Shown one piece after another: positions 24,099 to 37,850 of a stretch of 64,000 nucleotides of DNA. Source of the stretch: Ecdyonurus torrentis (Eukaryota > Arthropoda > Insecta > Ephemeroptera > Heptageniidae); the NCBI GenBank assembly GCA_949318235.1, contig CASGGR010000022.1, positions 776,690 through 840,689 of the forward strand. Reading direction: 5' to 3'. Under the pieces are notes generated by a model. The model was not told the origin of the DNA. It worked only from the letters and a program-made list of their open reading frames with translations, and searched no databases. How positions within the stretch are numbered: position 1 is the first letter of the stretch; each line of letters begins with the position of its first letter. The translations under genes and the position numbers were made by a program.

Positions 24099-26800
24099 AT
24101 GAAACAAAGTTTCTATTTCAAAAACCAAATGTTATTGAATGATAAAAATCATACTTTTTACACGATTAAAACTTGTTTTGATGATTTCTCAAAAACTAAG
24201 AATGCTAGAGACTTCAAATTCAATTCAAAACATAGTTTTTTAAATTCTCTACAAAAAGATGTCTTGAACTTTTTTGCTCCGATGCATACTTTTTGGGTTA
24301 TTGACAATTTTAATTTTCACTCATCATGTAGCCAAACCAAGTCATGAAACAAAGTTTCTATTTCAAGAACCAAATGTTATTGAATGATAAAAATCATTAT
24401 TTTTACACGATTAAAACTAGTTTTAATGATTTCTAAAAAACTAAGAACGCTACTGACATCAAATTTAACTCAAAGCATAGCTTTTTCAAATCTCTACAAA
24501 AAAGATGTCTTGAACTTTTTTGCCCCGACGCATACTTTTTGGTTTATTGACAATTTTAATTTTTACTCATCATGTAGCCAAATAAAGTCATGAAACAAAG
24601 TTTCTATTTCAAGAACCAAATGTTATTGAATGATAAAAATCATACTTTTTACACGATTAAAACTAGTTTTGATGATTTCTCAAAACTAAGAATGCTACAG
24701 ACTTCAAATTTAACTCAAAGCATAGCTTTTTCAATTCTCTACAAAAAAGATGTTTTGAACTTTTTTGCCCCAACGCATACTTTTTGGGTTATTGAAAATT
24801 TTAGTTTTCACTCATCATGTAGCCAAACCAAGTCATGAAACAAAGTTTCTATTTCAAGAACCAAATGTTATTGAATGATAAAAATCATACTTTTTACACG
24901 ATTAAAACCAGTTTTGATGATTTCTCAAAAACTAAGAATGCTACAGACTTCAAATTCAATTCAAAACATAGCTTTTTCAATTCTCTACAAAAATGATGTC
25001 TTGAACTTTTTTGCTCCGACGCATGCTTTTTGGGTTATTGACAATTTTAGTTTTCACTCATCTTGTAGCCAAACCAAGTCATGAAACAAAGTTTCTATTT
25101 CAAAAACCAAATGTTATTGAATGATAAAAATCATACTTTTTACACGATTAAAACTTGTTTTGATGATTTCTCAAAAACTAAGAATGCTAGAGACTTCAAA
25201 TTCAATTCAAAACATAGTTTTTTAAATTCTCTACAAAAAGATGTCTTGAACTTTTTTGCTCCGACGCATACTTTTTGGGTTATTGACAATTTTAATTTTC
25301 ACTCATCATGTAGCCAAAGCAAGTCATGAAACAAAGTTTCTATTTCAAGAACCAAATGTTATTGAATGATAAAAATCATTATTTTTACACGATTAAAACT
25401 AGTTTTAATGATTTCTAAAAAACTAAGAACGCTACTGACATCAAATTTAACTCAAAGCATAGCTTTTTTAAATCTCTACAAAAAAGATGTCTTGAACTTT
25501 TTTGCCCCGACGCATACTTTTTGGTTTATTGACAATTTTAATTTTTACTTATCATGTAGCCAAATAAAGTCATGAAACAAAGTTTCTATTTCAAGAACCA
25601 AATGTTATTGAATGATAAAAATCATACTTTTTACACGATTAAAACTAGTTTTGATGATTTCTCAAAACTAAGAATGCTACAGACTTCAAATTTAACTCAA
25701 AGCATAGCTTTTTCAATTCTCTACAAAAAAGATGTTTTGAACTTTTTTGCCCCAACGCATACTTTTTGGGTTATTGAAAATTTTAGTGTTCACTCATCAT
25801 GTAGCCAAACCAAGTCATGAAACAAAGTTTCTATTTCAAGAACCAAATGTTATTGAATGATGAAAATCATACTTTTTACACGATTAAAACCAGTTTTGAT
25901 GATTTCTCCAAAACTATGAATGCTACAGACATCAAACTTAACTCAAAGCATAGCTTTTTTAAATCTCTACAAAAAAGATGTCTTGAACTTTTTTGCCCCG
26001 ACGCATACTTTTTGGGTTATTGACAATTTTAGTTTTTACTCATCATGTAGCCAAATAAAGTAATGAAACAAAGTTTCTATTTCAAGAACCAAATGTTATT
26101 GAATGATGAAAAACATACTTTTTACACGATTAAAACCAGTTTTGATGATTTCTCAAAAACTAAGAATGCTACAGACATCAAGCTTAACTCAAAGCATAGC
26201 TTTTTTAAATCTCTACAAAAAAGATGTCTTGAACTTTTTTGCCCCGAAGCATACTTTTTGGGTTATTGACAATTTTAATTTTCACTCATCATGTAGCCAA
26301 ACCAAGTCATGAAACAAAATTTCTATTTCAAGAACCAAATGTTATTGAATGATAAAAATCATACTTTTTACACGATTAAAACTAGTTTTAATGATTTCTC
26401 AAAAACTAAGAATGCTACAGACTTCAAATTCAATTCAAAACATAGCTTTTTCTATTCTCTACAAAAATGATGTCTTGAACTTTTTTGCCCCGACGCATAC
26501 TTTTTGGGTTATTGATAATTTTAGTTTTCACTCATCAAGTAGCCAAACCAAGTCATGAAACAAAGTTTCTATTTCAAGAACCAAATGTTATTGAAAGATA
26601 AAAATCATACTTTTTACACGATTAAAACCAGTTTTGATGATTTCTCAAAAACTAAGAATGCTACAGACATCAAATTCAATTCAAAACATAGCTTTTTCTA
26701 TTCTCTACAAAAATGATGTCTTGAACTTTTTTGCTCCGACGCATGCTTTTTGGGTTATTGACAATTTTAGTTTTCACTCATCTTGTAGCCAAACCAAGTC
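24099..26800 (+). repeat. 11-monomer higher-order repeat, unit 2
   Basis: This unit matches unit 1 at +2,702 bp through all eleven monomers. Units 1 and 2 alone share CCAAAACTATGAATG (23,210 and 25,912) and CCGAAGCAT (23,543 and 26,245), so they are each other's closest copies. A private difference is CTTTTTTAAATC at about 25,464, where unit 1 has CTTTTTCAAATC. Confidence 0.88.
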
Positions 26801-29256
26801 ATGAAACAAAGTTTCTATTTCAAAAACCAAATGTTATTGAATGATAAAAATCATACTTTTTACACGATTAAAACTTGTTTTGATGATTTCTCAAAAACTA
26901 AGAATGCTAGAGACTTCAAATTCAATTCAAAACATAGTTTTTTAAATTCTCTACAAAAAGATGTCTTGAACTTTTTTGCTCCGATGCATACTTTTTGGGT
27001 TATTGACAATTTTAATTTTCACTCATCATGTAGCCAAACCAAGTCATGAAACAAAGTTTCTATTTCAAGAACCAAATGTTATTGAATGATAAAAATCATT
27101 ATTTTTACACGATTAAAACTAGTTTTAATGATTTCTAAAAAACTAAGAACGCTACTGACATCAAATTTAACTCAAAGCATAGCTTTTTCAAATCTCTACA
27201 AAAAAGATGTCTTGAACTTTTTTGCCCCGACGCATACTTTTTGGTTTATTGACAATTTTAATTTTTACTCATCATGTAGCCAAATAAAGTCATGAAACAA
27301 AGTTTCTATTTCAAGAACCAAATGTTATTGAATGATAAAAATCATACTTTTTACACGATTAAAACTAGTTTTGATGATTTCTCAAAACTAAGAATGCTAC
27401 AGACTTCAAATTTAACTCAAAGCATAGCTTTTTCAATTCTCTACAAAAAAGATGTTTTGAACTTTTTTGCCCCAACGCATACTTTTTGGGTTATTGAAAA
27501 TTTTAGTTTTCACTCATCATGTAGCCAAACCAAGTCATGAAACAAAGTTTCTATTTCAAGAACCAAATGTTATTGAATGATAAAAATCATACTTTTTACA
27601 CGATTAAAACCAGTTTTGATGATTTCTCAAAAACTAAGAATGCTACAGACTTCAAATTCAATTCAAAACATAGCTTTTTCAATTCTCTACAAAAATGATG
27701 TCTTGAACTTTTTTGCTCCGACGCATGCTTTTTGGGTATTTGACAATTTTAGTTTTCACTCATCTTGTAGCCAAACCAAGTCATGAAACAAAGTTTCTAT
27801 TTCAAAAACCAAATGTTATTGAATGATAAAAATCATACTTTTTACACGATTAAAACTTGTTTTGATGATTTCTCAAAAACTAAGAATGCTAGAGACTTCA
27901 AATTCAATTCAAAACATAGTTTTTTAAATTCTCTACAAAAAGATGTCTTGAACTTTTTTGCTCCGACGCATACTTTTTGGGTTATTGACAATTTTAATTT
28001 TCACTCATCATGTAGCCAAAGCAAGTCATGAAACAAAGTTTCTATTTCAAGAACCAAATGTTATTGAATGATAAAAATCATTATTTTTACACGATTAAAA
28101 CTAGTTTTAATGATTTCTAAAAAACTAAGAACGCTACTGACATCAAATTTAACTCAAAGCATAGCTTTTTCAAATCTCTACAAAAAAGATGTCTTGAACT
28201 TTTTTGCCCCGACGCATACTTTTTGGTTTATTGACAATTTTAATTTTTACTTATCATGTAGCCAAATAAAGTCATGAAACAAAGTTTCTATTTCAAGAAC
28301 CAAATGTTATTGAATGATAAAAATCATACTTTTTACACGATTAAAACTAGTTTTGATGATTTCTCAAAACTAAGAATGCTACAGACTTCAAATTTAACTC
28401 AAAGCATAGCTTTTTCAATTCTCTACAAAAAAGATGTTTTGAACTTTTTTGCCCCAACGCATACTTTTTGGGTTATTGAAAATTTTAGTGTTCACTCATC
28501 ATGTAGCCAAACCAAGTCATGAAACAAAGTTTCTATTTCAAGAACCAAATGTTATTGAATGATGAAAATCATACTTTTTACACGATTAAAACCAGTTTTG
28601 ATGATTTCTCCAAAACTAGGAATGCTACAGACATCAAGCTTAACTCAAAGCATAGCTTTTTTAAATCTCTACAAAAAAGATGTCTTGAACTTTTTTGCCC
28701 CGACGCATACTTTTTGGGTTATTGACAATTTTAGTTTTTACTCATCATGTAGCCAAATAAAGTAATGAAACAAAGTTTCTATTTCAAGAACCAAATGTTA
28801 TTGAATGATGAAAAACATACTTTTTACACGATTAAAACCAGTTTTGATGATTTCTCAAAAACTAAGAATGCTACAGACATCAAGCTTAACTCAAAGCATA
28901 GCTTTTTTAAATCTCTACAAAAAAGATGTCTTGAACTTTTTTGCCCCGACGCATACTTTTTGGGTTATTGACAATTTTAATTTTCACTCATCATGTAGCC
29001 AAACCAAGTCATGAAACAAAATTTCTATTTCAAGAACCAAATGTTATTGAATGATAAAAATCATACTTTTTACACGATTAAAACTAGTTTTAATGATTTC
29101 TCAAAAACTAAGAATGCTACAGACTTCAAATTCAATTCAAAACATAGCTTTTTCTATTCTCTACAAAAATGATGTCTTGAACTTTTTTGCCCCGACGCAT
29201 ACTTTTTGGGTTATTGATAATTTTAGTTTTCACTCATCAAGTAGCCAAACCAAGTC
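26801..29256 (+). repeat. 11-monomer higher-order repeat, unit 3 (10 monomers)
   Basis: This unit follows units 1 and 2 at +2,702 bp as far as the tenth monomer. It carries CCAAAACTAGGAATG and CCGACGCAT instead of the unit 1-2 variants, and a private GGGTATTTGAC at about 27,735. The eleventh and next first monomers are fused at 29,257, so the period to the next unit is 2,456 bp, which is ten monomers. Confidence 0.85.
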
Positions 29257-29501
29257 ATGAAACAAAGTTTCTATTTCAAGAACCAAATGTTATTGAAAGA
29301 TAAAAATCATACTTTTTACACGATTAAAACCAGTTTTGATGATTTCTCAAAAACTAAGAATGCTACAGACTTCAAATTCAATTCAAAACATAGTTTTTTA
29401 AATTCTCTACAAAAAGATGTCTTGAACTTTTTTGCTCCGATGCATACTTTTTGGGTTATTGACAATTTTAATTTTCACTCATCATGTAGCCAAACCAAGT
29501 C
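29257..29501 (+). repeat. Chimeric monomer joining places 11 and 1 of the unit
   Basis: The 5' part has GAAAGATAAAAATCAT and ACCAG, typical of place 11. The 3' part has TAGTTTTTTAAATTC, AAAAAGATG and CCGATGCAT, typical of place 1. The switch falls between about 29,365 and 29,393, where the two parents are nearly identical. This accounts for the loss of exactly one monomer from the preceding unit by in-register recombination. Confidence 0.82.
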
Positions 29502-30974
29502 ATGAAACAAAGTTTCTATTTCAAGAACCAAATGTTATTGAATGATAAAAATCATTATTTTTACACGATTAAAACTAGTTTTAATGATTTCTAAAAAACT
29601 AAGAACGCTACTGACATCAAATTTAACTCAAAGCATAGCTTTTTCAAATCTCTACAAAAAAGATGTCTTGAACTTTTTTGCCCCGACGCATACTTTTTGG
29701 TTTATTGACAATTTTAATTTTTACTCATCATGTAGCCAAATAAAGTCATGAAACAAAGTTTCTATTTCAAGAACCAAATGTTATTGAATGATAAAAATCA
29801 TACTTTTTACACGATTAAAACTAGTTTTGATGATTTCTCAAAACTAAGAATGCTACAGACTTCAAATTTAACTCAAAGCATAGCTTTTTCAATTCTCTAC
29901 AAAAAAGATGTTTTGAACTTTTTTGCCCCAACGCATACTTTTTGGGTTATTGAAAATTTTAGTTTTCACTCATCATGTAGCCAAACCAAGTCATGAAACA
30001 AAGTTTCTATTTCAAGAACCAAATGTTATTGAATGATAAAAATCATACTTTTTACACGATTAAAACCAGTTTTGATGATTTCTCAAAAACTAAGAATGCT
30101 ACAGACTTCAAATTCAATTCAAAACATAGCTTTTTCAATTCTCTACAAAAATGATGTCTTGAACTTTTTTGCTCCGACGCATGCTTTTTGGGTTATTGAC
30201 AATTTTAGTTTTCACTCATCTTGTAGCCAAACCAAGTCATGAAACAAAGTTTCTATTTCAAAAACCAAATGTTATTGAATGATAAAAATCATACTTTTTA
30301 CACGATTAAAACTTGTTTTGATGATTTCTCAAAAACTAAGAATGCTAGAGACTTCAAATTCAATTCAAAACATAGTTTTTTAAATTCTCTACAAAAAGAT
30401 GTCTTGAACTTTTTTGCTCCGACGCATACTTTTTGGGTTATTGACAATTTTAATTTTCACTCATCATGTAGCCAAACCAAGTCATGAAACAAAGTTTCTA
30501 TTTCAAGAACCAAATGTTATTGAATGATAAAAATCATTATTTTTACACGATTAAAACTAGTTTTAATGATTTCTAAAAAACTAAGAACGCTACTGACATC
30601 AAATTTAACTCAAAGCATAGCTTTTTCAAATCTCTACAAAAAAGATGTCTTGAACTTTTTTGCCCCGACGCATACTTTTTGGTTTATTGACAATTTTAAT
30701 TTTTACTTATCATGTAGCCAAATAAAGTCATGAAACAAAGTTTCTATTTCAAGAACCAAATGTTATTGAATGATAAAAATCATACTTTTTACACGATTAA
30801 AACTAGTTTTGATGATTTCTCAAAACTAAGAATGCTACAGACTTAAAATTTAACTCAAAGCATAGCTTTTTCAATTCTCTACAAAAAAGATGTTTTGAAC
30901 TTTTTTGCCCCAACGCATACTTTTTGGGTTATTGAAAATTTTAGTGTTCACTCATCATGTAGCCAAACCAAGTC

Positions 30975-31219
30975 ATGAAACAAAGTTTCTATTTCAAGAA
31001 CCAAATGTTATTGAATGATGAAAATCATACTTTTTACACGATTAAAACTAGTTTTGATGATTTCTCAAAACTAAGAATGCTACAGACTTCAAATTTAACT
31101 CAAAGCATAGCTTTTTCAATTCTCTACAAAAAAGATGTTTTGAACTTTTTTGCCCCAACGCATACTTTTTGGGTTATTGAAAATTTTAGTGTTCACTCAT
31201 CATGTAGCCAAACCAAGTC
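30975..31219 (+). repeat. Chimeric monomer, place 8 into place 7
   Basis: The 5' end has GATGAAAATCAT of the eighth subtype, but the rest (AACTAG, CTCAAAACTA, CCCCAACGC, TAGTGTTCAC) is the seventh subtype that also precedes it at 30,729. The switch lies between about 31,022 and 31,050. The result is a local repeat of the seventh subtype, as an unequal exchange of one monomer would give. Confidence 0.75.
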
Positions 31220-31465
31220 ATGAAACAAAGTTTCTATTTCAAGAACCAAATGTTATTGAATGATGAAAATCATACTTTTTACACGATTAAAACCAGTTTT
31301 GATGATTTCTCAAAAACTAAGAATGCTACAGACATCAAGCTTAACTCAAAGCATAGCTTTTTTAAATCTCTACAAAAAAGATGTCTTGAACTTTTTTGCC
31401 CCGACGCATACTTTTTGGGTTATTGACAATTTTAATTTTCACTCATCATGTAGCCAAACCAAGTC

Positions 31466-31711
31466 ATGAAACAAAATTTCTATTTCAAGAACCAAATGTT
31501 ATTGAATGATAAAAATCATACTTTTTACACGATTAAAACTAGTTTTAATGATTTCTCAAAAACTAAGAATGCTACAGACTTCAAATTCAATTCAAAACAT
31601 AGCTTTTTCTATTCTCTACAAAAATGATGTCTTGAACTTTTTTGCTCCGACGCATGCTTTTTGGGTTATTGACAATTTTAGTTTTCACTCATCTTGTAGC
31701 CAAACCAAGTC
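31466..31711 (+). repeat. Chimeric monomer, place 10 into place 11 (also at 35,150 and 39,816)
   Basis: The 5' end (AAAATTTC, TTTTAATGATTTC) is that of place 10, and the 3' end (GCTCCGACGCATGC, CTCATCTTGTAGCC) is that of place 11. Places 10 and 11 are reduced to one monomer. The same chimera at 35,150 and 39,816 shows that the shortened unit was itself copied. Confidence 0.75.
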
Positions 31712-32939
31712 ATGAAACAAAGTTTCTATTTCAAAAACCAAATGTTATTGAATGATAAAAATCATACTTTTTACACGATTAAAACTTGTTTTGATGATTT
31801 CTCAAAAACTAAGAATGCTAGAGACTTCAAATTCAATTCAAAACATAGTTTTTTAAATTGTCTACAAAAAGATGTCTTGAACTTTTTTGCTCCGATGCAT
31901 ACTTTTTGGGTTATTGACAATTTTAATTTTCACTCATCATGTAGCCAAACCAAGTCATGAAACAAAGTTTCTATTTCAAGAACCAAATGTTATTGAATGA
32001 TAAAAATCATTATTTTTACACGATTAAAACTAGTTTTAATGATTTCTAAAAAACTAAGAACGCTACTGACATCAAATTTAACTCAAAGCATAGCTTTTTC
32101 AAATCTCTACAAAAAAGATGTCTTGAACTTTTTTGCCCCGACGCATACTTTTTGGTTTATTGACAATTTTAATTTTTACTTATCATGTAGCCAAATAAAG
32201 TCATGAAACAAAGTTTCTATTTCAAGAACCAAATGTTATTGAATGATAAAAATCATACTTTTTACACGATTAAAACTAGTTTTGATGATTTCTCAAAACT
32301 AAGAATGCTACAGACTTAAAATTTAACTCAAAGCATAGCTTTTTCAATTCTCTACAAAAAAGATGTTTTGAACTTTTTTGCCCCAACGCATACTTTTTGA
32401 GTTATTGAAAATTTTAGTGTTCACTCATCATGTAGCCAAACCAAGTCATGAAACAAAGTTTCTATTTCAAGAACCAAATGTTATTGAATGATGAAAATCA
32501 TACTTTTTACACGATTAAAACCAGTTTTGATGATTTCTCCAAAACTAGGAATGCTACAGACATCAAGCTTAACTCAAAGCATAGCTTTTTTAAATCTCTA
32601 CAAAAAAGATGTCTTGAACTTTTTTGCCCCGACGCATACTTTTTGGGTTATTGACAATTTTAGTTTTTACTCATCATGTAGCCAAATAAAGTAATGAAAC
32701 AAAGTTTCTATTTCAAGAACCAAATGTTATTGAATGATGAAAAACATACTTTTTACACGATTAAAACCAGTTTTGATGATTTCTCAAAAACTAAGAATGC
32801 TACAGACATCAAGCTTAACTCAAAGCATAGCTTTTTTAAATCTCTACAAAAAAGATGTCTTGAACTTTTTTGCCCCGACGCATACTTTTTGGGTTATTGA
32901 CAATTTTAATTTTCACTCATCATGTAGCCAAACCAAGTC
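31712..32939 (+). repeat. 11-monomer repeat, unit 5 (five monomers only)
   Basis: The unit has the first, second (or sixth), seventh, eighth and ninth subtypes (31,712, 31,957, 32,202, 32,448, 32,694) before the next unit starts at 32,940. The seventh-subtype monomer shares the private ACTTAAAATTT change (32,314) with 30,729, a 1,473-bp or six-monomer offset. It has an extra private change, TTTTTGAGTTATTG, near 32,394. Confidence 0.78.
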
Positions 32940-33184
32940 ATGAAACAAAGTTTCTATTTCAAAAACCAAATGTTATTGAATGATAAAAATAATACTTTTT
33001 ACACGATTAAAACTTGTTTTGATGATTTCTCAAAAACTAAGAATGCTAGAGACTTCAAATTCAATTCAAAACATAGTTTTTTAAATTCTCTACAAAAAGA
33101 TGTCTTGAACTTTTTTGCTCCGATGCATACTTTTTGGGTTATTGACAATTTTAATTTTCACTCATCATGTAGCCAAACCAAGTC
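32940..33184 (+). repeat. First monomer of the next 11-monomer-type unit
   Basis: This CTAGAGACTTC monomer carries a private AAAATAATACTTTTT change near 32,986 and the CCGATGCAT form of the core. It precedes the 19-monomer duplicated segment and is not part of it: the following monomer (33,185) is the first with a match at +4,666 bp. Confidence 0.75.
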
Positions 33185-36131
33185 ATGAAACAAAGTTTCT
33201 ATTTCAAGAACCAAATGTTATTGAATGATAAAAATCATTATTTTTACAAGATTAAAACTAGTTTTAATGATTTCTAAAAAACTAAGAACGCTACTGACAT
33301 CAAATTTAACTCAAAGCATAGCTTTTTCAAATCTCTACAAAAAAGATGTCTTGAACTTTTTTGCCCCGACGCATACTTTTTGGTTTATTGACAATTTTAA
33401 TTTTTACTCATCATGTAGCCAAATAAAGTCATGAAACAAAGTTTCTATTTCAAGAACCAAATGTTATTGAATGATAAAAATCATACTTTTTACACGATTA
33501 AAACTAGTTTTGATGATTTCTCAAAACTAAGAATGCTACAGACTTCAAATTTAACTCAAAGCATAGCTTTTTCAATTCTCTACAAAAAAGATGTTTTGAA
33601 CTTTTTTGCCCCAACGCATACTTTTTGGGTTATTGAAAATTTTAGTTTTCACTCATCATGTAGCCAAACCAAGTCATGAAACAAAGTTTCTATTTCAAGA
33701 ACCAAATGTTATTGAATGATAAAAATCATACTTTTTACACGATTAAAACCAGTTTTGATGATTTCTCAAAAACTAAGAATGCTACAGACTTCAAATTCAA
33801 TTCAAAACATAGCTTTTTCAATTCTCTACAAAAATGACGTCTTGAACTTTTTTGCTCCGACGCATGCTTTTTGGGTTATTGACAATTTTAGTTTTCACTC
33901 ATCTTGTAGCCAAACCAAGTCATGAAACAAAGTTTCTATTTCAAAAACCAAATGTTATTGAATGATAAAAATCATACTTTTTACACGATTAAAACTTGTT
34001 TTGATGATTTCTCAAAAACTAAGAATGCTAGAGACTTCAAATTCAATTCAAAACATAGTTTTTTAAATTCTCTACAAAAAGATGTCTTGAACTTTTTTGC
34101 TCCGACGCATACTTTTTGGGTTATTGACAATTTTAATTTTCACTCATCATGTAGCCAAACCAAGTCATGAAACAAAGTTTCTATTTCAAGAACCAAATGT
34201 TATTGAATGATAAAAATCATTATTTTTACACGATTAAAACTAGTTTTAATGATTTCTAAAAAACTAAGAACGCTACTGACATCAAATTTAACTCAAAGCA
34301 TAGCTTTTTCAAATCTCTACAAAAAAGATGTCTTGAACTTTTTTGCCCCGACGCATACTTTTTGGTTTATTGACAATTTTAATTTTTACTTATCATGTAG
34401 CCAAATAAAGTCATGAAACAAAGTTTCTATTTCAAGAACCAAATGTTTTTGAATGATAAAAATCATACTTTTTACACGATTAAAACTAGTTTTGATGATT
34501 TCTCAAAACTAAGAATGCTACAGACTTCAAATTTAACTCAAAGCATAGCTTTTTCAATTCTCTACAAAAAAGATGTTTTGAACTTTTTTGCCCCAACGCA
34601 TACTTTTTGGGTTATTGAAAATTTTAGTGTTCACTCATCATGTAGCCAAACCAAGTCATGAAACAAAGTTTCTATTTCAAGAACCAAATGTTATTGAATG
34701 ATGAAAATCATACTTTTTACACGATTAAAACCAGTTTTGATGATTTCTCCAAAACTAGGAATGCTACAGACATCAAGCTTAACTCAAAGCATAGCTTTTT
34801 TAAATCTCTACAAAAAAGATGACTTGAACTTTTTTGCCCCGACGCATACTTTTTGGGTTATTGACAATTTTAGTTTTTACTCATCATGTAGCCAAATAAA
34901 GTAATGAAACAAAGTTTCTATTTCAAGAACCAAATGTTATTGAATGATGAAAAACATACTTTTTACACGATTAAAACCAGTTTTGATGATTTCTCAAAAA
35001 CTAAGAATGCTACAGACATCAAGCTTAACTCAAAGCATAGCTTTTTTAAATCTCTACAAAAAAGATGTCTTGAACTTTTTTGCCCCGACGCATACTTTTT
35101 GGGTTATTGACAATTTTAATTTTCACTCATCATGTAGCCAAACCAAGTCATGAAACAAAATTTCTATTTCAAGAACCAAATGTTATTGAATGATAAAAAT
35201 CATACTTTTTACACGATTAAAACTAGTTTTAATGATTTCTCAAAAACTAAGAATGCTACAGACTTCAAATTCAATTCAAAACATAGCTTTTTCTATTCTC
35301 TACAAAAATGATGTCTTGAACTTTTTTGCTCCGACGCATGCTTTTTGGGTTATTGACAATTTTAGTTTTCACTCATCTTGTAGCCAAACCAAGTCATGAA
35401 ACAAAGTTTCTATTTCAAAAACCAAATGTTATTGAATGATAAAAATCATACTTTTTACACGATTAAAACTTGTTTTGATGATTTCTCAAAAACTAAGAAT
35501 GCTAGAGACTTCAAATTCAATTCAAAACATAGTTTTTTAAATTCTCTACAAAAACATGTCTTGAACTTTTTTGCTCCGATGCATACTTTTTGGGTTATTG
35601 ACAATTTTAATTTTCACTCATCATGTAGCCAAACCAAGTCATGAAACAAAGTTTCTATTTCAAGAACCAAATGTTATTGAATGATAAAAATCATTATTTT
35701 TACAAGATTAAAACTAGTTTTAATGATTTCTAAAAAACTAAGAACGCTACTGACATCAAATTTAACTCAAAGCATAGCTTTTTCAAATCTCTACAAAAAA
35801 GATGTCTTGAACTTTTTTGCCCCGACGCATACTTTTTGGTTTATTGACAATTTTAATTTTTACTCATCATGTAGCCAAATAAAGTCATGAAACAAAGTTT
35901 CTATTTCAAGAACCAAATGTTATTGAATGATAAAAATCATACTTTTTACACGATTAAAACTAGTTTTGATGATTTCTCAAAACTAAGAATGCTACAGACT
36001 TCAAATTTAACTCAAAGCATAGCTTTTTCAATTCTCTACAAAAAAGATGTTTTGAACTTTTTTGCCCCAACGCATACTTTTTGGGTTATTGAAAATTTTA
36101 GTTTTCACTCATCATGTAGCCAAACCAAGTC

Positions 36132-36376
36132 ATGAAACAAAGTTTCTATTTCAAGAACCAAATGTTATTGAATGATAAAAATCATACTTTTTACACGATT
36201 AAAACTTGTTTTGATGATTTCTCAAAAACTAAGAATGCTAGAGACTTCAAATTCAATTCAAAACATAGTTTTTTAAATTCTCTACAAAAAGATGTCTTGA
36301 ACTTTTTTGCTCCGACGCATACTTTTTGGGTTATTGACAATTTTAATTTTCACTCATCATGTAGCCAAACCAAGTC
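36132..36376 (+). repeat. Chimeric monomer, places 4 and 5 fused (also at 40,798)
   Basis: The 5' end has CAAGAACC of the fourth subtype and the rest is the fifth (CTTGTTTTG, CTAGAGACTTC). It directly follows the third subtype at 35,887, so one monomer has been lost from the unit. The copy at 40,798 comes from the 19-monomer duplication. Confidence 0.72.
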
Positions 36377-37604
36377 ATGAAACAAAGTTTCTATTTCAAG
36401 AACCAAATGTTATTGAATGATAAAAATCATTATTTTTACACGATTAAAACTAGTTTTAATGATTTCTAAAAAACTAAGAACGCTACTGACATCAAATTTA
36501 ACTCAAAGCATAGCTTTTTCAAATCTCTACAAAAAAGATGTCTTGAACTTTTTTGCCCCGACGCATACTTTTTGGTTTATTGACAATTTTAATTTTTACT
36601 TATCATGTAGCCAAATAAAGTCATGAAACAAAGTTTCTATTTCAAGAACCAAATGTTATTGAATGATAAAAATCATACTTTTTACACGATTAAAACTAGT
36701 TTTGATGATTTCTCAAAACTAAGAATGCTACAGACTTCAAATTTAACTCAAAGCATAGCTTTTTCAATTCTCTACAAAAAAGATGTTTTGAACTTTTTTG
36801 CCCCAACGCATACTTTTTGGGTTATTAAAAAATTTTAGTGTTCACTCATCATGTAGCCAAACCAAGTCATGAAACAAAGTTTCTATTTCAAGAACCAAAT
36901 GTTATTGAATGATGAAAATCATACTTTTTACACGATTAAAACCAGTTTTGATGATTTCTCCAAAACTAGGAATGCTACAGACATCAAGCTTAATTCAAAG
37001 CATAGCTTTTTTAAATCTCTACAAAAAAGATGTCTTGAACTTTTTTGCCCCGACGCATACTTTTTGGGTTATTGACAATTTTAGTTTTTACTCATCATGT
37101 AGCCAAATAAAGTAATGAAACAAAGTTTCTATTTCAAGAACCAAATGTTAGTGAATGATGAAAAACATACTTTTTACACGATTAAAACCAGTTTTGATGA
37201 TTTCTCAAAAACTAAGAATGCTACAGACATCAAGCTTAACTCAAAGCATAGCTTTTTTAAATCTCTACAAAAAAGATGTCCTGAACTTTTTTGCCCCGAC
37301 GCATACTTTTTGGGTTATTGACAATTTTAATTTTCACTCATCATGTAGCCAAACCAAGTCATGAAACAAAATTTCTATTTCAAGAACCAAATGTTATTGA
37401 ATGATAAAAATCATAATTTTTACACGATTAAAACTAGTTTTAATGATTTCTAAAAAACTAAGAATGCTACAGACATCAAATTTAACTCAAAACATAGCTT
37501 TTAATTCTCTACAAAAAATATGTCTTGAACTTTTTTGCCCCGACGCATACTTTTTGGGTTATTGACAATTTTAGTTATCACTCATCATGTAGCCAAACCA
37601 AGTC

Positions 37605-37850
37605 ATAAAACAAAGTTTCTATTTCAAGAACCAAATGTTATTGAATAATAAAAATTATACTTTTTACACGATTAAAACTAGTTTTGATGATTTCTCAAAA
37701 ACTAAGAATGCTAGAGACATCTAACTTAATTCAAAACATAGCTTTTTCAATTCTCTACAAAAAAGATGTCTTGAACTTTTTTGCTCCGACGCACACTTTT
37801 TGGGTTATTGACAATTTTAGTTTTTACTCATCATGTAGCCAAACCAAGTC
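37605..37850 (+). repeat. Family B monomer inside the family A domain
   Basis: This 246-bp monomer has TCATAAAAC, AATAATAAAAATTAT, CTAGAGACATCTAAC and CGACGCACAC, all B-type. It reads identically by eye to the B monomer at 42,273-42,518, including CATCTAACTT, whereas the related B monomers at 56,778, 59,234, 61,940 and 63,170 read CATCCAACTT. The upstream junction with A falls near 37,540-37,580 and the downstream one at about 37,825-37,853. The position matches the end of the 19-monomer duplication. Confidence 0.88.

Larger units (their letters stand above)
29502..31711 (+). repeat. 11-monomer repeat, unit 4 (rearranged)
   Basis: After the chimeric monomer the order follows the standard unit up to the seventh subtype (30,729), which carries a private ACTTAAAATTT change at about 30,841. 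Next come a chimera (30,975), a mixed eighth/ninth subtype (31,220) and a place 10/11 chimera (31,466). The unit therefore has ten monomers including 29,257, with a different internal composition at its end. Confidence 0.78.
33185..37850 (+). repeat. 19-monomer duplication, copy 1
   Basis: This segment of 19 monomers recurs at +4,666 bp. Shared private variants include ACAAGATT (33,247 and 37,913), AAATGTTTTTGAATG (34,442 and 39,108), GATGACTTGAAC (34,818 and 39,484), AAAACATGTC (35,552 and 40,218) and GTTATTAAAAAATTT (36,824 and 41,490). Its last three monomers are an A monomer with GTTAGTGAATG (37,115), an older-form A monomer (37,361) and a B-type monomer (37,605). Copy 2 has B monomers in all three places. 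Confidence 0.9.
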
